Source of the DNA: JBPEWY01 sp965224095
Lineage (GTDB): Bacteria > Bacteroidota > Bacteroidia > Flavobacteriales > Flavobacteriaceae
Direction: 5' to 3'
NCBI GenBank assembly: GCA_965224095.1
Contig: OZ245039.1
Location: forward strand, 2,480,001 to 2,544,000
Length of the DNA: 64,000 bases
Part shown: positions 1 through 8,431 of the stretch, one piece after another
Position numbering within the stretch: position 1 is the first letter of the stretch
How the letters are laid out: every line of letters begins with the position of its first letter
Notes under the pieces: generated by a model
Database searches by the model: none
Told to the model about the DNA's origin: nothing
Seen by the model: only the letters and a program-made list of their open reading frames with translations
Translations under genes and position numbers: made by a program

Positions 1-1
1 A

Positions 2-1003
2 CTCCGATTTAAAGGAAAAAAACTTTTACAAGATCCACATAGAAAATTAGGAAATTTAGTAGAAATTCCTGTCCCCGAGGATGCTGAAGCACTATATGAA
101 GCTACTGTATTTGCAGCCGATAATAATGCTTTAGAAGTTAGATCATTATTTCGTTCCGGAGAAACTAAAATTCCACAAGTAAAAAAAGCTAGAGATGCTT
201 TTTTCAATCAAAAAACATTTGTGGACCGTGGTATTTGGGATAAAAATTTATTTGACAACAATTTGAAAACTGGTTTTTGGCAATCAAAAAAGTATAATAG
301 AGATCAAAGTGTAAAAGGAGGAGCATTACGATTAGATTTAGGTGAAATTACGGCTATAGACGAGTTAGTATTAAAAATACCTGATGACTTTTCTTTACAA
401 CCGTTATTATTAGGAGAAGGAAATTATGTTGAAGTTTCTAAAGATTTAAAAAATTGGAAACAACTTACATATTTAGCAGACCCGGAAGCCCATATTGTTA
501 TTAAAGATAGCATTAGATATTTACGATTTAAAGTACAGCCCCAACAAATAGTAGAAATGGAAGGTTATTATAATGGTAAATTACTAGATCGCAGTCAATG
601 GAAAGCGTCTAATTTGTTTGCTCATGCAGATTATATGAAACCAGTAAAGGCCTGGAGTACAACATTTATACTTAATGAATTAGCTAATAGTAGCTATTTG
701 AGTGTAGCATTAAACGGAAAGCACGGTATAGAAGGAGCTTATGTAGCAGCTAAAGTTGATGGTAAACTAGTAGGTGCACCGGATAGAGCGGTTTCCTATA
801 CTTCGAATACCTGGGAATATATCAATGCCAAAAGAGATCACGATTATACCTATTATATTCCACTTAAAGATTCATATGTTAATAAAAAAATTGAAATTTT
901 CGTTTTAGGATATGATAAGGAAAACACAAAAATCTCTCCTGAAGTGTGGATTTCATCTATGAATCCAAAAGAAAAAATACGTTTAAAATTATTCCGAAAA
1001 TAG
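2..1003 (+). CDS. C-terminal part of a large protein of unknown function (5' truncated by window)
   Basis: The reading frame is open from the first bases of the window to a TAG at 1001-1003, so this is the last ~333 codons of a gene that starts to the left. The GTG at 221 is only an internal codon. The visible part looks like extracellular beta-sandwich material: alternating hydrophobic strands, many Tyr/Trp/Asn, and a stretch around LDLGEITAIDELVLKIP and SKDLKNWKQL that resembles discoidin (F5/8 C)-type sugar-binding domains. It lies directly upstream of a GH97 glycosidase in the same direction, with only 2 bases between its stop and the proposed GTG of that gene, so the two are probably co-transcribed and may act on the same glycan. 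I do not recognise a catalytic motif. The domain assignment is tentative. Confidence 0.6.
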   Translation, partial: LRFKGKKLLQDPHRKLGNLVEIPVPEDAEALYEATVFAADNNALEVRSLFRSGETKIPQVKKARDAFFNQKTFVDRGIWDKNLFDNNLKTGFWQSKKYNRDQSVKGGALRLDLGEITAIDELVLKIPDDFSLQPLLLGEGNYVEVSKDLKNWKQLTYLADPEAHIVIKDSIRYLRFKVQPQQIVEMEGYYNGKLLDRSQWKASNLFAHADYMKPVKAWSTTFILNELANSSYLSVALNGKHGIEGAYVAAKVDGKLVGAPDRAVSYTSNTWEYINAKRDHDYTYYIPLKDSYVNKKIEIFVLGYDKENTKISPEVWISSMNPKEKIRLKLFRK

Positions 1004-1005
1004 CT

Positions 1006-2985
1006 GTGAAATTTTTTATAAATAAGGTTTTCATTTTTATAATCGCGTTATTATTTTTTAACATTACTAACGCCAAGAATTTCATTCTAAAATCACCCGA
1101 CGGTTCAATTGAACTTAAAATAAATACTAAGGGTACAATTACCTATTCACTTATTATAGACAAGGAGCTAATTTTAGATAATGCTACATTAGCATTAATC
1201 GTCAATGGTAAGGTTTTAGGAGAAAGCCCTAAAGTAATTAAAAGTAAACCGAGTACTGTTAGCCAGTTTCTTTATCCTGAGTTAAAAGTAAAGAGTAATA
1301 AGATTAGAGATTCTTTTAATGAGCTGACTCTTAGATTTAAAGAGAATTATAGCGTTATTTTTAGAGCTTATAATAATGGTGTTGCCTATAGGTTTGAAAC
1401 TAATTTAAAAAAGGAAATAACTGTTCAGTTAGAAATTGCGAAGTTTAATTTTACAAATAATTATGTAACTTATTTTCCTGATGAAAATGAGTTTCATTCG
1501 CATAACGAAAGATTATATGAGCTTAAAGAATTAGACAGCCTTTCTAAAAATGATCTTTGTAGCTTACCTATGTTAGTTACTACAGCTAAAATTAAATTAC
1601 TTATTTCTGAATCGGCTTTATTAGATTACCCTGGTATGTGGCTTACCGGGGGAAAAGGTAGTACACTAGAAGCAGTTTTCCCTAAAGTAGCTTTAGATGA
1701 AGAGGTTGACAACAAGCGATGGAAAGATGATAGAAGTATTCGTGTAAAAAAAACAGCTAATTATATTGCAAGGACCAAAGGAACTAGAACTTTTCCATGG
1801 CGATTTATTGCGATATCAAAAGAAGATGGTGATTTAATCACCAACCAACTTAGTTATCAATTAGCTGAACCTTCACGATTGGATAATCACGACTGGATAA
1901 AACCGGGGAAAGTAGCTTGGGATTGGTGGAATTATAACAATATTTATGGTGTAGATTTTAAAGCAGGAATTAATACCGAAACCTATAAATATTATATAGA
2001 TTTTGCTTCAAAATATGGTATAGAGTACATTATATTAGATGAGGGTTGGTATAACCTTGGAGATGTTTTGGATGTTAACCCAAATATTAATATCACCGAG
2101 CTAATCAATTATGGTCATAAGAAAAATGTAGGTATAATTCTATGGGTTACCTGGAGTTCATTAGATCAAAAACTGAATGAAGCCCTTGATATATTTGAAG
2201 AGTGGGGTGTTAAAGGGCTAAAAATTGATTTTATGCAACGTGATGACCAATGGATGGTGAACTATTATGAACGTGTAGCTAAAGCCTGTGCAGATCATAA
2301 ATTGTTAGTTAATTTTCATGGGTCATATAAGCCGGCGGGATTAAGAAGAACATATCCCAATGTATTAACACGCGAAGGTGTTAAAGGAAATGAAAATAAT
2401 AAATGGGCCAGTTATATTACTCCTGAACATAATTTAATATTACCCTTTATTAGAATGGTTGCAGGACCCATGGATTATACTCCAGGTGCAATGCATAATG
2501 CACAACAGGAAAACTTTGGAATTGCATGGAATCGCCCCATGAGTTTAGGGACAAGATGTCATCAATTAGCCATGTATATATGCTATGAAAGTCCGTTACA
2601 AATGTTATGTGACTCACCTTCCAATTATTACAAAGAAGAGGAATGTATGGAATTCCTCTCAAAGGTTCCTTCAGTTTGGGATGAAACAATTATTTTGGAT
2701 GCTAAACTTTCAGATAAATTATTAATGGCTAGACGCCATAAAGATGAATGGTATATAGGAGGTATGACCGATTGGACATCAAGGAAAATGCAATTAAACC
2801 TTTCTTTTTTACCTAAAAACAAAAAATTTCAAATGGTTCTTTACCAAGATGGGGAAAATGCCAATAGAATAGGGATTGATTTTAAAAATACTAAACTAAT
2901 TGTTGATGCTACATTTAAAAAAGAAATTTTGCTTGCAAAAGGAGGAGGTTTCGCTGCTGTGTTAACGCCATTACCATTTCCCTAA
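1006..2985 (+). CDS. GH97 family glycoside hydrolase (retaining, alpha-galactosidase type)
   Basis: Secreted exo-acting alpha-glycosidase of family GH97, about 659 residues, the usual length. I place the start at GTG 1006 because the ensuing MKFFINKVFIFIIALLFF...NA is a clear signal peptide; the longer frame from GTG 946 would overlap the upstream gene by 58 bases. Order: N-terminal beta-sandwich (from ~25), (beta/alpha)8 barrel (~260-530), C-terminal beta domain. The barrel holds GLKIDFMQRDD, whose Asp fits the nucleophile of retaining GH97 enzymes. HGSYKPAGLRRTYPN has Gly where inverting SusB-type enzymes carry a catalytic Glu, and LTREGVKGNE supplies acidic residues. Known family chemistry therefore points to a retaining alpha-galactosidase rather than an inverting alpha-glucosidase; the substrate is inferred. 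It ends the operon at 2985. Confidence 0.88.
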   Translation: MKFFINKVFIFIIALLFFNITNAKNFILKSPDGSIELKINTKGTITYSLIIDKELILDNATLALIVNGKVLGESPKVIKSKPSTVSQFLYPELKVKSNKIRDSFNELTLRFKENYSVIFRAYNNGVAYRFETNLKKEITVQLEIAKFNFTNNYVTYFPDENEFHSHNERLYELKELDSLSKNDLCSLPMLVTTAKIKLLISESALLDYPGMWLTGGKGSTLEAVFPKVALDEEVDNKRWKDDRSIRVKKTANYIARTKGTRTFPWRFIAISKEDGDLITNQLSYQLAEPSRLDNHDWIKPGKVAWDWWNYNNIYGVDFKAGINTETYKYYIDFASKYGIEYIILDEGWYNLGDVLDVNPNINITELINYGHKKNVGIILWVTWSSLDQKLNEALDIFEEWGVKGLKIDFMQRDDQWMVNYYERVAKACADHKLLVNFHGSYKPAGLRRTYPNVLTREGVKGNENNKWASYITPEHNLILPFIRMVAGPMDYTPGAMHNAQQENFGIAWNRPMSLGTRCHQLAMYICYESPLQMLCDSPSNYYKEEECMEFLSKVPSVWDETIILDAKLSDKLLMARRHKDEWYIGGMTDWTSRKMQLNLSFLPKNKKFQMVLYQDGENANRIGIDFKNTKLIVDATFKKEILLAKGGGFAAVLTPLPFP

Positions 2986-3019
2986 AGTACTTTTTGTTTT
3001 TGCAGATAATTTGAATTAG

Positions 3020-3246
3020 TTAATTACGGAGTATAGTGTTTAACAGTTTCCTTTACTTTGATGTTATTAGTTTTAACAAGAGAAGAGAGGAGAACTCGAA
3101 CGGTCTTTAGGTAATACCTGTTACACGTAATAGTCCTCTCTACCTCTTGTACGATGCTTTGTTGAACTAATTGGAATACCTAGCCAAAATGGCTCATTAA
3201 AGGAAATAGTTGCAAAATATCATGAATCATTTAATTTTTTAAAAAT
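3020..3246 (+). other. Non-coding left flank of an IS110 remnant; candidate bridge-RNA region
   Basis: No gene is visible between 2986 and 3246. The stretch contains a perfect 8-bp stem (AGAGAGGA at 3084-3091 with TCCTCTCT at 3134-3141) enclosing a smaller AGGTA/TACCT palindrome near 3109-3119. It ends directly at the ATG of an IS110-type transposase remnant. In the IS110 group the non-coding end upstream of the recombinase encodes the bridge RNA. Position and folding fit that, but function is an inference and the element is dead. Confidence 0.35.
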
Positions 3247-3415
3247 ATGAAAAATGTTAGAGATGTAATAGGTATTGATGTATCAAAGTAAGTAACATGC
3301 TGGTTTTACAAATGATAGAAATGGTTACCAGGACTTATTGAAATGGAGTAAGTCACATTTAGGAGATCAGATGTATTTTTCTGTTTTGAAAATATAGGTA
3401 ATTATTCTTTAAATT
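3247..3415 (+). pseudogene. IS110-family transposase, decayed N-terminal fragment
   Basis: ATG 3247 opens MKNVRDVIGIDVSK and then hits TAA at 3289. The motif IGIDVSK is the start of the DEDD (RuvC-like) recombinase domain of IS110 transposases, with the Asp as first catalytic residue. Reading on with frame changes gives WSKSHLGDQMYF and then FCFENIGNYSL, which matches the region around the next family motif. Several frameshifts and stops are present and nothing of the C-terminal Tnp_20 domain follows, because the pxpC gene ends at 3420 on the other strand. This is an old remnant. Confidence 0.65.
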
Positions 3416-3419
3416 AGCA

Positions 3420-4265
3420 CTATAACAGGTTAAAGCACACTGTTTGCCCGGTAAATTTCTGTGCTAAAATATGCATCGCCATTTCACTGAGTTGCAAAAC
3501 CCGTGGATATCCACCCGTGGTCTGGCAATCGCGCATCAGGAGAATCAATGTCCCCGAAGGTGTAAGCTGCACTGTTCCCGGAAGCACCGGAGCAGTTATA
3601 ATGGCCTCCAATGTATTTGGAAACGATTCTTTTAAATGATAACCCATCCGGTTATGGGTCACAGAAACAGTAAACTCCAAGGATAGCAACAAACTTTGCT
3701 GCTCTGATGTTAACAGCTCAAATTCCGGCCCTTTATATACGGGAAGTACCTGATCCAAAAGGTAATTATCATCAGGGCGGATACCCGCATGATGTACTAT
3801 ATTGAGTGTCTTACGAGCCACAATTGGAAGTACATCATGTTTTGACAGTATCGCCTGTTTTGTAATGTCCCGGTACATACTCCGGCTTGCTAGTACTGTT
3901 TTAGTTTTAAATCCGCCAGATACTGCCAGATAGCAGCGGAATCCCTTTTGGAGTTTATCAAACGAGAGGATGTCGCCAGCTGTTATTTTGATGGGCTTAT
4001 ATCGTGTAATTGCCTGGTCGTTAAGTTTAGGTGACATGTCTGCTCCAGCAAGACAGATATATGTATCCGTTTCAAATACCAATACGGGCCCTGTCATAGT
4101 TATTTCCATAACAGCTGCCGTTTTATCATTACCCAACAACATATTAGCCCGTCCCGCAGCATAACGATCCATAACCCCGGACTGGGGCACACCATAGTGC
4201 ATGGCTCCTAACCTACCAAAGTCTTGAATGGAAGAATAAAACCCGGAACGCAAGACCTTAACCAC
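3420..4265 (-). CDS. pxpC: 5-oxoprolinase subunit C (biotin-dependent carboxyltransferase-like, KipA family)
   Basis: With PxpA and PxpB it opens 5-oxoproline (pyroglutamate) to glutamate using ATP, in the cytoplasm. The protein (281 aa from the chosen start, normal for the family) begins MVKVLRSGFYSSIQDFGRLG and contains the typical GAMHYGVPQSGVMDRYAAG segment, the MTMTGP-like stretch EITMTGPVLVF, and a C-terminal ILLMRDCQTTGGYPRV. I chose GTG 4265, which overlaps the pxpB stop by a few bases; the frame extends 11 codons further upstream (GTG 4298), but only the shorter start aligns with family N-termini. Last gene of the Nramp-pxpA-pxpB-pxpC operon. Confidence 0.88.
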   Translation of the reverse strand: MVKVLRSGFYSSIQDFGRLGAMHYGVPQSGVMDRYAAGRANMLLGNDKTAAVMEITMTGPVLVFETDTYICLAGADMSPKLNDQAITRYKPIKITAGDILSFDKLQKGFRCYLAVSGGFKTKTVLASRSMYRDITKQAILSKHDVLPIVARKTLNIVHHAGIRPDDNYLLDQVLPVYKGPEFELLTSEQQSLLLSLEFTVSVTHNRMGYHLKESFPNTLEAIITAPVLPGTVQLTPSGTLILLMRDCQTTGGYPRVLQLSEMAMHILAQKFTGQTVCFNLL

Positions 4266-4989
4266 GGAGCACCTCGCTTTCCAATTGATATACACCACCC
4301 TTAACCAAGGCTTGTATACTATTATAAGTTTCTAAAGACACTGGGTAAAATACGATGCGATCGCCCGGCTGTGCAAAACAGGGTTCAGTTTTAGTAACAT
4401 CAAAAAAATCAATGGGCGTATTCCCTATAACATGCCAGCCGCCTGGGCTAACACAAGGGTAGATTCCTGTTTGCGTACCGCCTATGGCTACACTTCCCTT
4501 TTCTACCCGCAACGTTGGGGTAGCTTTTCTTGGCATATATAACCGTGCGTCCAAACCACCCAGGTATAAAAACCCTGGTAAAAACCCAATAAAATAAATT
4601 GTATAAACTACACTGCTGTGCCTTTTTACAATGGTCTCTTTACTTAGTTTTTTTGCCTTGGTCAAGGTCTCAAGATCTGGCGCAAGTTCAGTTTTATAAC
4701 ATACAGGAATGTGCCACAAGGTTTTGGTTATCACCTTATTTGGAGCTTCTAATGCATAAAGAGCCTTTAGTAAAACCACTTCACGATTGAAATCGGAATA
4801 CGCCAATTTATAAATTACCAAAACCGAATGATAAGCGGTATTAACTTCAGACACCTGTTGCATTTTGGATTCCAACACTTTTTGTTTAAATACCAAAACA
4901 TCCTCCAATACCGTTTCCGAAATACTCGCTGGCCACTCTACTAAAATAGCATACGATCCGTAAGGTTTATATACTGGTTCGAAACGCAT
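4258..4989 (-). CDS. pxpB: 5-oxoprolinase subunit B (KipI family)
   Basis: Partner of PxpC in ATP-dependent 5-oxoprolinase; the N-terminal and C-terminal (cyclophilin-like) KipI domains are both present in 243 aa. Diagnostic stretches are GFLPGFLYLGGLDARLYMPRK near residue 130, VAIGGTQTGIYPCVSPGGWHVIG near 170 and a C-terminal DRIVFYPVS. The start ATG at 4989 is 6 bases below the pxpA stop at 4996, and its end overlaps pxpC, so translation of the three subunits is likely coupled. In Bacillus the homologue also inhibits a sporulation kinase; nothing here points to that role. Confidence 0.9.
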   Translation of the reverse strand: MRFEPVYKPYGSYAILVEWPASISETVLEDVLVFKQKVLESKMQQVSEVNTAYHSVLVIYKLAYSDFNREVVLLKALYALEAPNKVITKTLWHIPVCYKTELAPDLETLTKAKKLSKETIVKRHSSVVYTIYFIGFLPGFLYLGGLDARLYMPRKATPTLRVEKGSVAIGGTQTGIYPCVSPGGWHVIGNTPIDFFDVTKTEPCFAQPGDRIVFYPVSLETYNSIQALVKGGVYQLESEVLRG

Positions 4990-4995
4990 AAGCTC

Positions 4996-5736
4996 TTAAT
5001 GAATTTGAACACCACAACCTTCTAATTGTGCCCTTAAACACCTAGCTAAAGACAGTGCTTCTGGATTATCGCCATGAATACAAACAGTATCTGCTTTAAT
5101 GGGTATTTCTTTCCCATTAAGCGTCATTACTTTACGGTTGCATACCATAGCATACACATGCTTAAATACGGCTTCCGGTTCATAAATAATGGCCTCTTTA
5201 CTGGCTCTGGAAACCAAGGTGAGATCATCATTATAATTTCTATCCGCAAAGACTTCATATAAAATCGGAATGTTGTTTTGCTCCGCCAGATTGGCAATAA
5301 CCGATTGATAAGGGACATACAATTTAACTGGTAAGGCTATACTTTTTATAACCTCTATAATGACATGGGCAGTTTTGGTATCTACTGCTACCAAATTGTA
5401 CAACGCACCATGTGGTTTGATATGGTGTAAAGGCTCATGTATAGCATCTAAAACAATAAGCAAAGTATCAATCTGTTCTTTAATACTTGTAAACAAATCT
5501 TCACTCGACATATCTACCGCTACACGCCCAAAATTTGCCTTGTCGGGAAACGATGGATGAGCACCTACTTTAACGCCATGTTTTTGAGCTAAAGCAACCA
5601 CATACTGCATGCTTTTATTGTCTCCGGCATGTCCGCCACAAGCAATATTACACGAGGATATAAAGGGTATCAACTTAGACTCGTTACCTACACCTTCACC
5701 TACATCTGCATTAATATCAATTGTTAAATGTTTCAT
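4996..5736 (-). CDS. pxpA: 5-oxoprolinase subunit A (LamB/YcsF family)
   Basis: LamB/YcsF-type subunit of 5-oxoprolinase, 246 aa, normal length. It starts MKHLTIDINADVGEG, the family's hallmark, followed by SSCNIACGGHAGD near residue 30, GAHPSFPD near 58, HIKPHGALYN near 107 and a C-terminal CIHGDNPEA. Its ATG overlaps the stop codon of the upstream Nramp-like transporter by one base (TAATG), so the two are translationally linked. The set pxpA-pxpB-pxpC plus transporter is the standard arrangement and would let the cell use 5-oxoproline from spontaneous glutamine cyclisation or glutathione breakdown. Confidence 0.92.
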   Translation of the reverse strand: MKHLTIDINADVGEGVGNESKLIPFISSCNIACGGHAGDNKSMQYVVALAQKHGVKVGAHPSFPDKANFGRVAVDMSSEDLFTSIKEQIDTLLIVLDAIHEPLHHIKPHGALYNLVAVDTKTAHVIIEVIKSIALPVKLYVPYQSVIANLAEQNNIPILYEVFADRNYNDDLTLVSRASKEAIIYEPEAVFKHVYAMVCNRKVMTLNGKEIPIKADTVCIHGDNPEALSLARCLRAQLEGCGVQIH

Positions 5737-6965
5737 TAAAACAGATTTAAACCCAACACTTTATTAAGGCTTGTTATTGAAAGAAAGATACTAATTAATA
5801 TAATTACAAATCCAATTATGTTTTGTCTCAAACTATTTTTATATCCTCCTAAAACAGAGGGTTTGTTCATAATCCAAATTAAAAATACGGCTATAATGGG
5901 CAATAAAATACCATTGGCTACCTGTGCGAACTTAATGATTTCGATAGGTTTTATTCCTAAAGACGAAAAAACGATCCCCATTAACAGCACAACCATCCAA
6001 ACACTTCTAAATTTCCAGGAACGCATACCGCCCCGTAATCCTAAACAGCCATTGGTAACATAAGCCGCTGCCAATGGTGCTGTAATAGCACTTGTTATAC
6101 CTGCTGCAAACAAACCACTCGCCAAAAAGTACTTAGCAAACGGCCCAAACAAAGGTTCGAGCCCTTTGGCCAAGTCGGCGGCACTACTAATATCTGTTAC
6201 CTGTATGGCTGCGGCCGATACAATAATAGACATAGATACCAAACCGCCCAAAGCAACTGCCACAACCGTATCCTTTCTGGCGTATTTTAAATCCTGTTTG
6301 CTATGCCATTTTTCCTTAACCAAAGACGCATGTAAAAACAGATTATAAGGTACAACGGTAGTACCAACCAAGCCAATAACGGTTAACAGGCTATTTTCCG
6401 GAAAGCTAGGCACTAATGCCCCTTTTAAAATCCTCATAAAATCCGGGGCGGTTATAATAGCTGTTACCAAAAATGCCAGACTCATGAGTATTACAAGAAA
6501 CACTAGTATCTTCTCCAATATTTTATAGTTACCCAAGTAGAGCAAACCAAATGCAATAGTCCCAATAATGATACTTAACACATTAAAAGTAAAAGCCCCA
6601 ATAGTTAGCTTGGGTGCTGTAATTAGGGTTTCCAACCCTAACACGCCTCCGCTAATATTACCAGCTTCGTAAGCCGCATTACCGATAACGATGGCCGAAA
6701 GTATCAATAAAACAGCAAGTATCCTAAGGACAGGTGCTTTTGTTTCAGTTCTGATAATTTCAGATAGTCCCCTTTGGGTGACAATACCCAAACGTGCTGC
6801 CATTTCCTGTAAAACAATTGTCGCTACCACCGAAAGTACCATCGCCCAAAGTAACTGGTAATCAAAAGCTACGCCTGCCAATGTACAAACCGTTACCGTT
6901 CCCGGTCCTATGAAGGCTGCCGCTACAAGCGGACCTGGGCCTATATTTTTAAACCAGTTTTTCAT
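5736..6965 (-). CDS. Nramp-family membrane transporter (YcsG-like) of the 5-oxoprolinase operon
   Basis: Polytopic inner-membrane protein, about 409 aa, with roughly 11 hydrophobic segments. The first helix carries GPGPLVAAAFIGPGTVTVC, where canonical metal-transporting Nramps have a DPGN motif; here the Asp and Asn are replaced (FIGPGTVT), so metal transport cannot be assumed. The partner helix region reads TVVPYNLFLHASLV near residue 210, similar to the family's MPHN-like motif. Relatives beside pxp genes (B. subtilis ycsG) are thought to serve that pathway, so 5-oxoproline uptake is a reasonable inference. I chose ATG 6965 (MKNWFKNIGPGP) over the GTG at 6995 because Nramp N-termini align there. 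First gene of the operon; no promoter was identified. Confidence 0.82.
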   Translation of the reverse strand: MKNWFKNIGPGPLVAAAFIGPGTVTVCTLAGVAFDYQLLWAMVLSVVATIVLQEMAARLGIVTQRGLSEIIRTETKAPVLRILAVLLILSAIVIGNAAYEAGNISGGVLGLETLITAPKLTIGAFTFNVLSIIIGTIAFGLLYLGNYKILEKILVFLVILMSLAFLVTAIITAPDFMRILKGALVPSFPENSLLTVIGLVGTTVVPYNLFLHASLVKEKWHSKQDLKYARKDTVVAVALGGLVSMSIIVSAAAIQVTDISSAADLAKGLEPLFGPFAKYFLASGLFAAGITSAITAPLAAAYVTNGCLGLRGGMRSWKFRSVWMVVLLMGIVFSSLGIKPIEIIKFAQVANGILLPIIAVFLIWIMNKPSVLGGYKNSLRQNIIGFVIILISIFLSITSLNKVLGLNLF

Positions 6966-7114
6966 TTGTTTATTTTTATTATTTTCAATAATCACATGTA
7001 AACTTAGGTACTTAAATTAATCATTTCGCTGAGTGTTTAATGATTATTTTAAGAATGTTGGTTTCGTTCGTTTAAATTTTAGCCAAGTATATTTCTTATG
7101 CTACTTTTTTATAG

Positions 7115-7436
7115 TCAATAACAGTAATCTTTCGGAACCTCCCTCACTAAGGTAGGGCTGTAATCAATTCCCGGGGCATGTAATACAGGATACACGTTTT
7201 TTACTTTCGAATAGAACACATCAAAAGGCAACCTGTCCCCATATGCCATATCTGCTCTGCTAAGGTATAAATCCTTAGAAAAAAGCATCTTGCGGCCATA
7301 TAGTCCTGTACAAACCAATCGGTTCATAAACTACATTCCAATTTTATATGAAGTCATGCGGATTGGATATATCGCTTGGGTTCTCGTCATACAGCTTATG
7401 CATATCAAACGTCCTGTTCTCTTGATACCTTGATCA
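7115..7436 (-). pseudogene. Frameshifted gene fragment of unknown family
   Basis: The only uninterrupted piece is 70 codons (7115-7327) ending HAPGIDYSPTLVREVPKDYCY. Upstream, in another frame, a protein-like stretch runs from about 7433 (RYQENRTFDMHKLYDENPSD) through an in-frame TAA to VYEPIGLY near 7320, where the frame changes into GLYGRKMLFSKDLYL. Together this reads as the C-terminal third of a former gene broken by one stop and one frameshift. I do not recognise the family. It sits between the 5-oxoprolinase operon and a response-regulator remnant. Confidence 0.4.
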
Positions 7437-7502
7437 AGTTGTTAAAGGGAAATTAAGATACGTGTAATAATTGATATTACATATTTATCCAATTGGGTTA
7501 AA

Positions 7503-7735
7503 GTTTTTAAAATCACACCAAAAGAATCAGAACTATTAAAATTATTATACCTTAACAAAAATCAAGTTTTGCCAAGAGAAAAGGCACTTTCTTTAATTTG
7601 GGGTTAAAAACCTTTTACACTGTACCTAGTATAGATGTAAATATTTCAAAATGTAGAAAGTATTTTTTAAATAACCTCAATGTTGAAATTGCGAACATCC
7701 ATGAGTCCAGGTATATGTTAAAAGGTATAGATTAA
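7503..7735 (+). pseudogene. OmpR-type response regulator, C-terminal winged-helix remnant
   Basis: From 7503 the frame reads VFKITPKESELLKLLYLN, then LPREKALSLIWG and TAA at 7605. After a frameshift it continues VPSIDVNISKCRKYFLN and NVEIANIHESRYMLKGID with TAA at 7733. This is the Trans_reg_C DNA-binding domain of OmpR/PhoB response regulators (recognition helix around the ISKLRKYL-like segment, wing at NIHxxxYxL). The receiver domain and the start are absent. Its last bases overlap the end of the sigma factor gene on the other strand. Fossil only; no product is expected. Confidence 0.7.
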
Positions 7736-8328
7736 ACAGATTCTCGATATGTTTTTGTTCCAAATAGTAAAAACAATATACCATTAACCTTATCACCAAC
7801 TGATTTTCTGAGAATACTAAAAGCCTTAGTTATATGAGCTTCAACTGATTTGACTGATACATTTAGATAGTCAGATATTTCAATATTAGTCAGCCCTTCC
7901 TTTTTACTTAATATAAAGGTACGTTTACATTTTGGGGGTAAACATTCTATTTCTTTTTTTACTAAATTAATTAACTTTTCCAGGGATTTATCTTCTTCTT
8001 CTACAACTGTATTTAGGGCATCAATATATTCTTTTTCTAATGCCATTACCGATTTTTTCTTTCGAAATTGATCAATAAATTCATTGTATACAGATTTGTA
8101 TAAATAGTTGTTTAAAGAAAATTCATCCTTAAGATTTAATCGCTTACTCCAAACTCTAATAAAAACATTCTGTACTATATCTTTAGCCAGATTTGAGTCG
8201 TTTGTAAGCCCATAAGCATATGCGCATAATCGTTGATGATAACAATCAACAAGATAGTTATAAGCTTTTGTGTCACCATTTTTAAGCCCTTGAATGAGAA
8301 TTAGAGTATCTGAAAAATCTAGATTCAT
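7732..8328 (-). CDS. ECF RNA polymerase sigma factor (FecI-like), cluster A
   Basis: 198-aa extracytoplasmic-function sigma factor that, by family knowledge, is held by the divergent FecR anti-sigma and drives the adjacent susCD cluster when its importer is engaged. Region 2 is visible as AYNYLVDCYHQRLCAYAYGL and DIVQNVFIRVWSKR (~20-75); region 4 as LPPKCKRTFILSKKEGLTN and SDYLNVSVKSVEAHITKAF (~140-180). It is divergent from fecR with a 103-bp shared intergenic region, the same arrangement as in cluster B. The C-terminus overlaps a response-regulator fossil. Confidence 0.93.
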   Translation of the reverse strand: MNLDFSDTLILIQGLKNGDTKAYNYLVDCYHQRLCAYAYGLTNDSNLAKDIVQNVFIRVWSKRLNLKDEFSLNNYLYKSVYNEFIDQFRKKKSVMALEKEYIDALNTVVEEEDKSLEKLINLVKKEIECLPPKCKRTFILSKKEGLTNIEISDYLNVSVKSVEAHITKAFSILRKSVGDKVNGILFLLFGTKTYRESV

Positions 8329-8383
8329 TTTACTTAAGGATCAATTATTTTTCAAAAATATGTAAAAAAATTGTTAAAAAAGT

Positions 8384-8408
8384 TAGGGTTGTTGAAATAA
8401 GCATCGTA
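8384..8408 (+). promoter_or_regulatory. Candidate ECF-sigma promoter upstream of cluster A fecR
   Basis: TAGGG at 8384-8388 and CGTATTA from 8405 look like the -35 and -10 boxes of a FecI-type promoter. The CGTA box ends 23 bases before the fecR ATG at 8432. Cluster B has TAGGC and CGTAATA in the same positions with exactly 23 bases to its fecR start, which is the main support. Not experimentally known. Confidence 0.45.
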
Positions 8409-8431
8409 TTAAAATAGAGTAATAAGTTATC

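Noticed and set aside
946..1005. Longer GTG start for the GH97 gene
   Set aside because: It would add 20 charged residues before the signal peptide and overlap the upstream gene; GTG 1006 starts a clean signal sequence.
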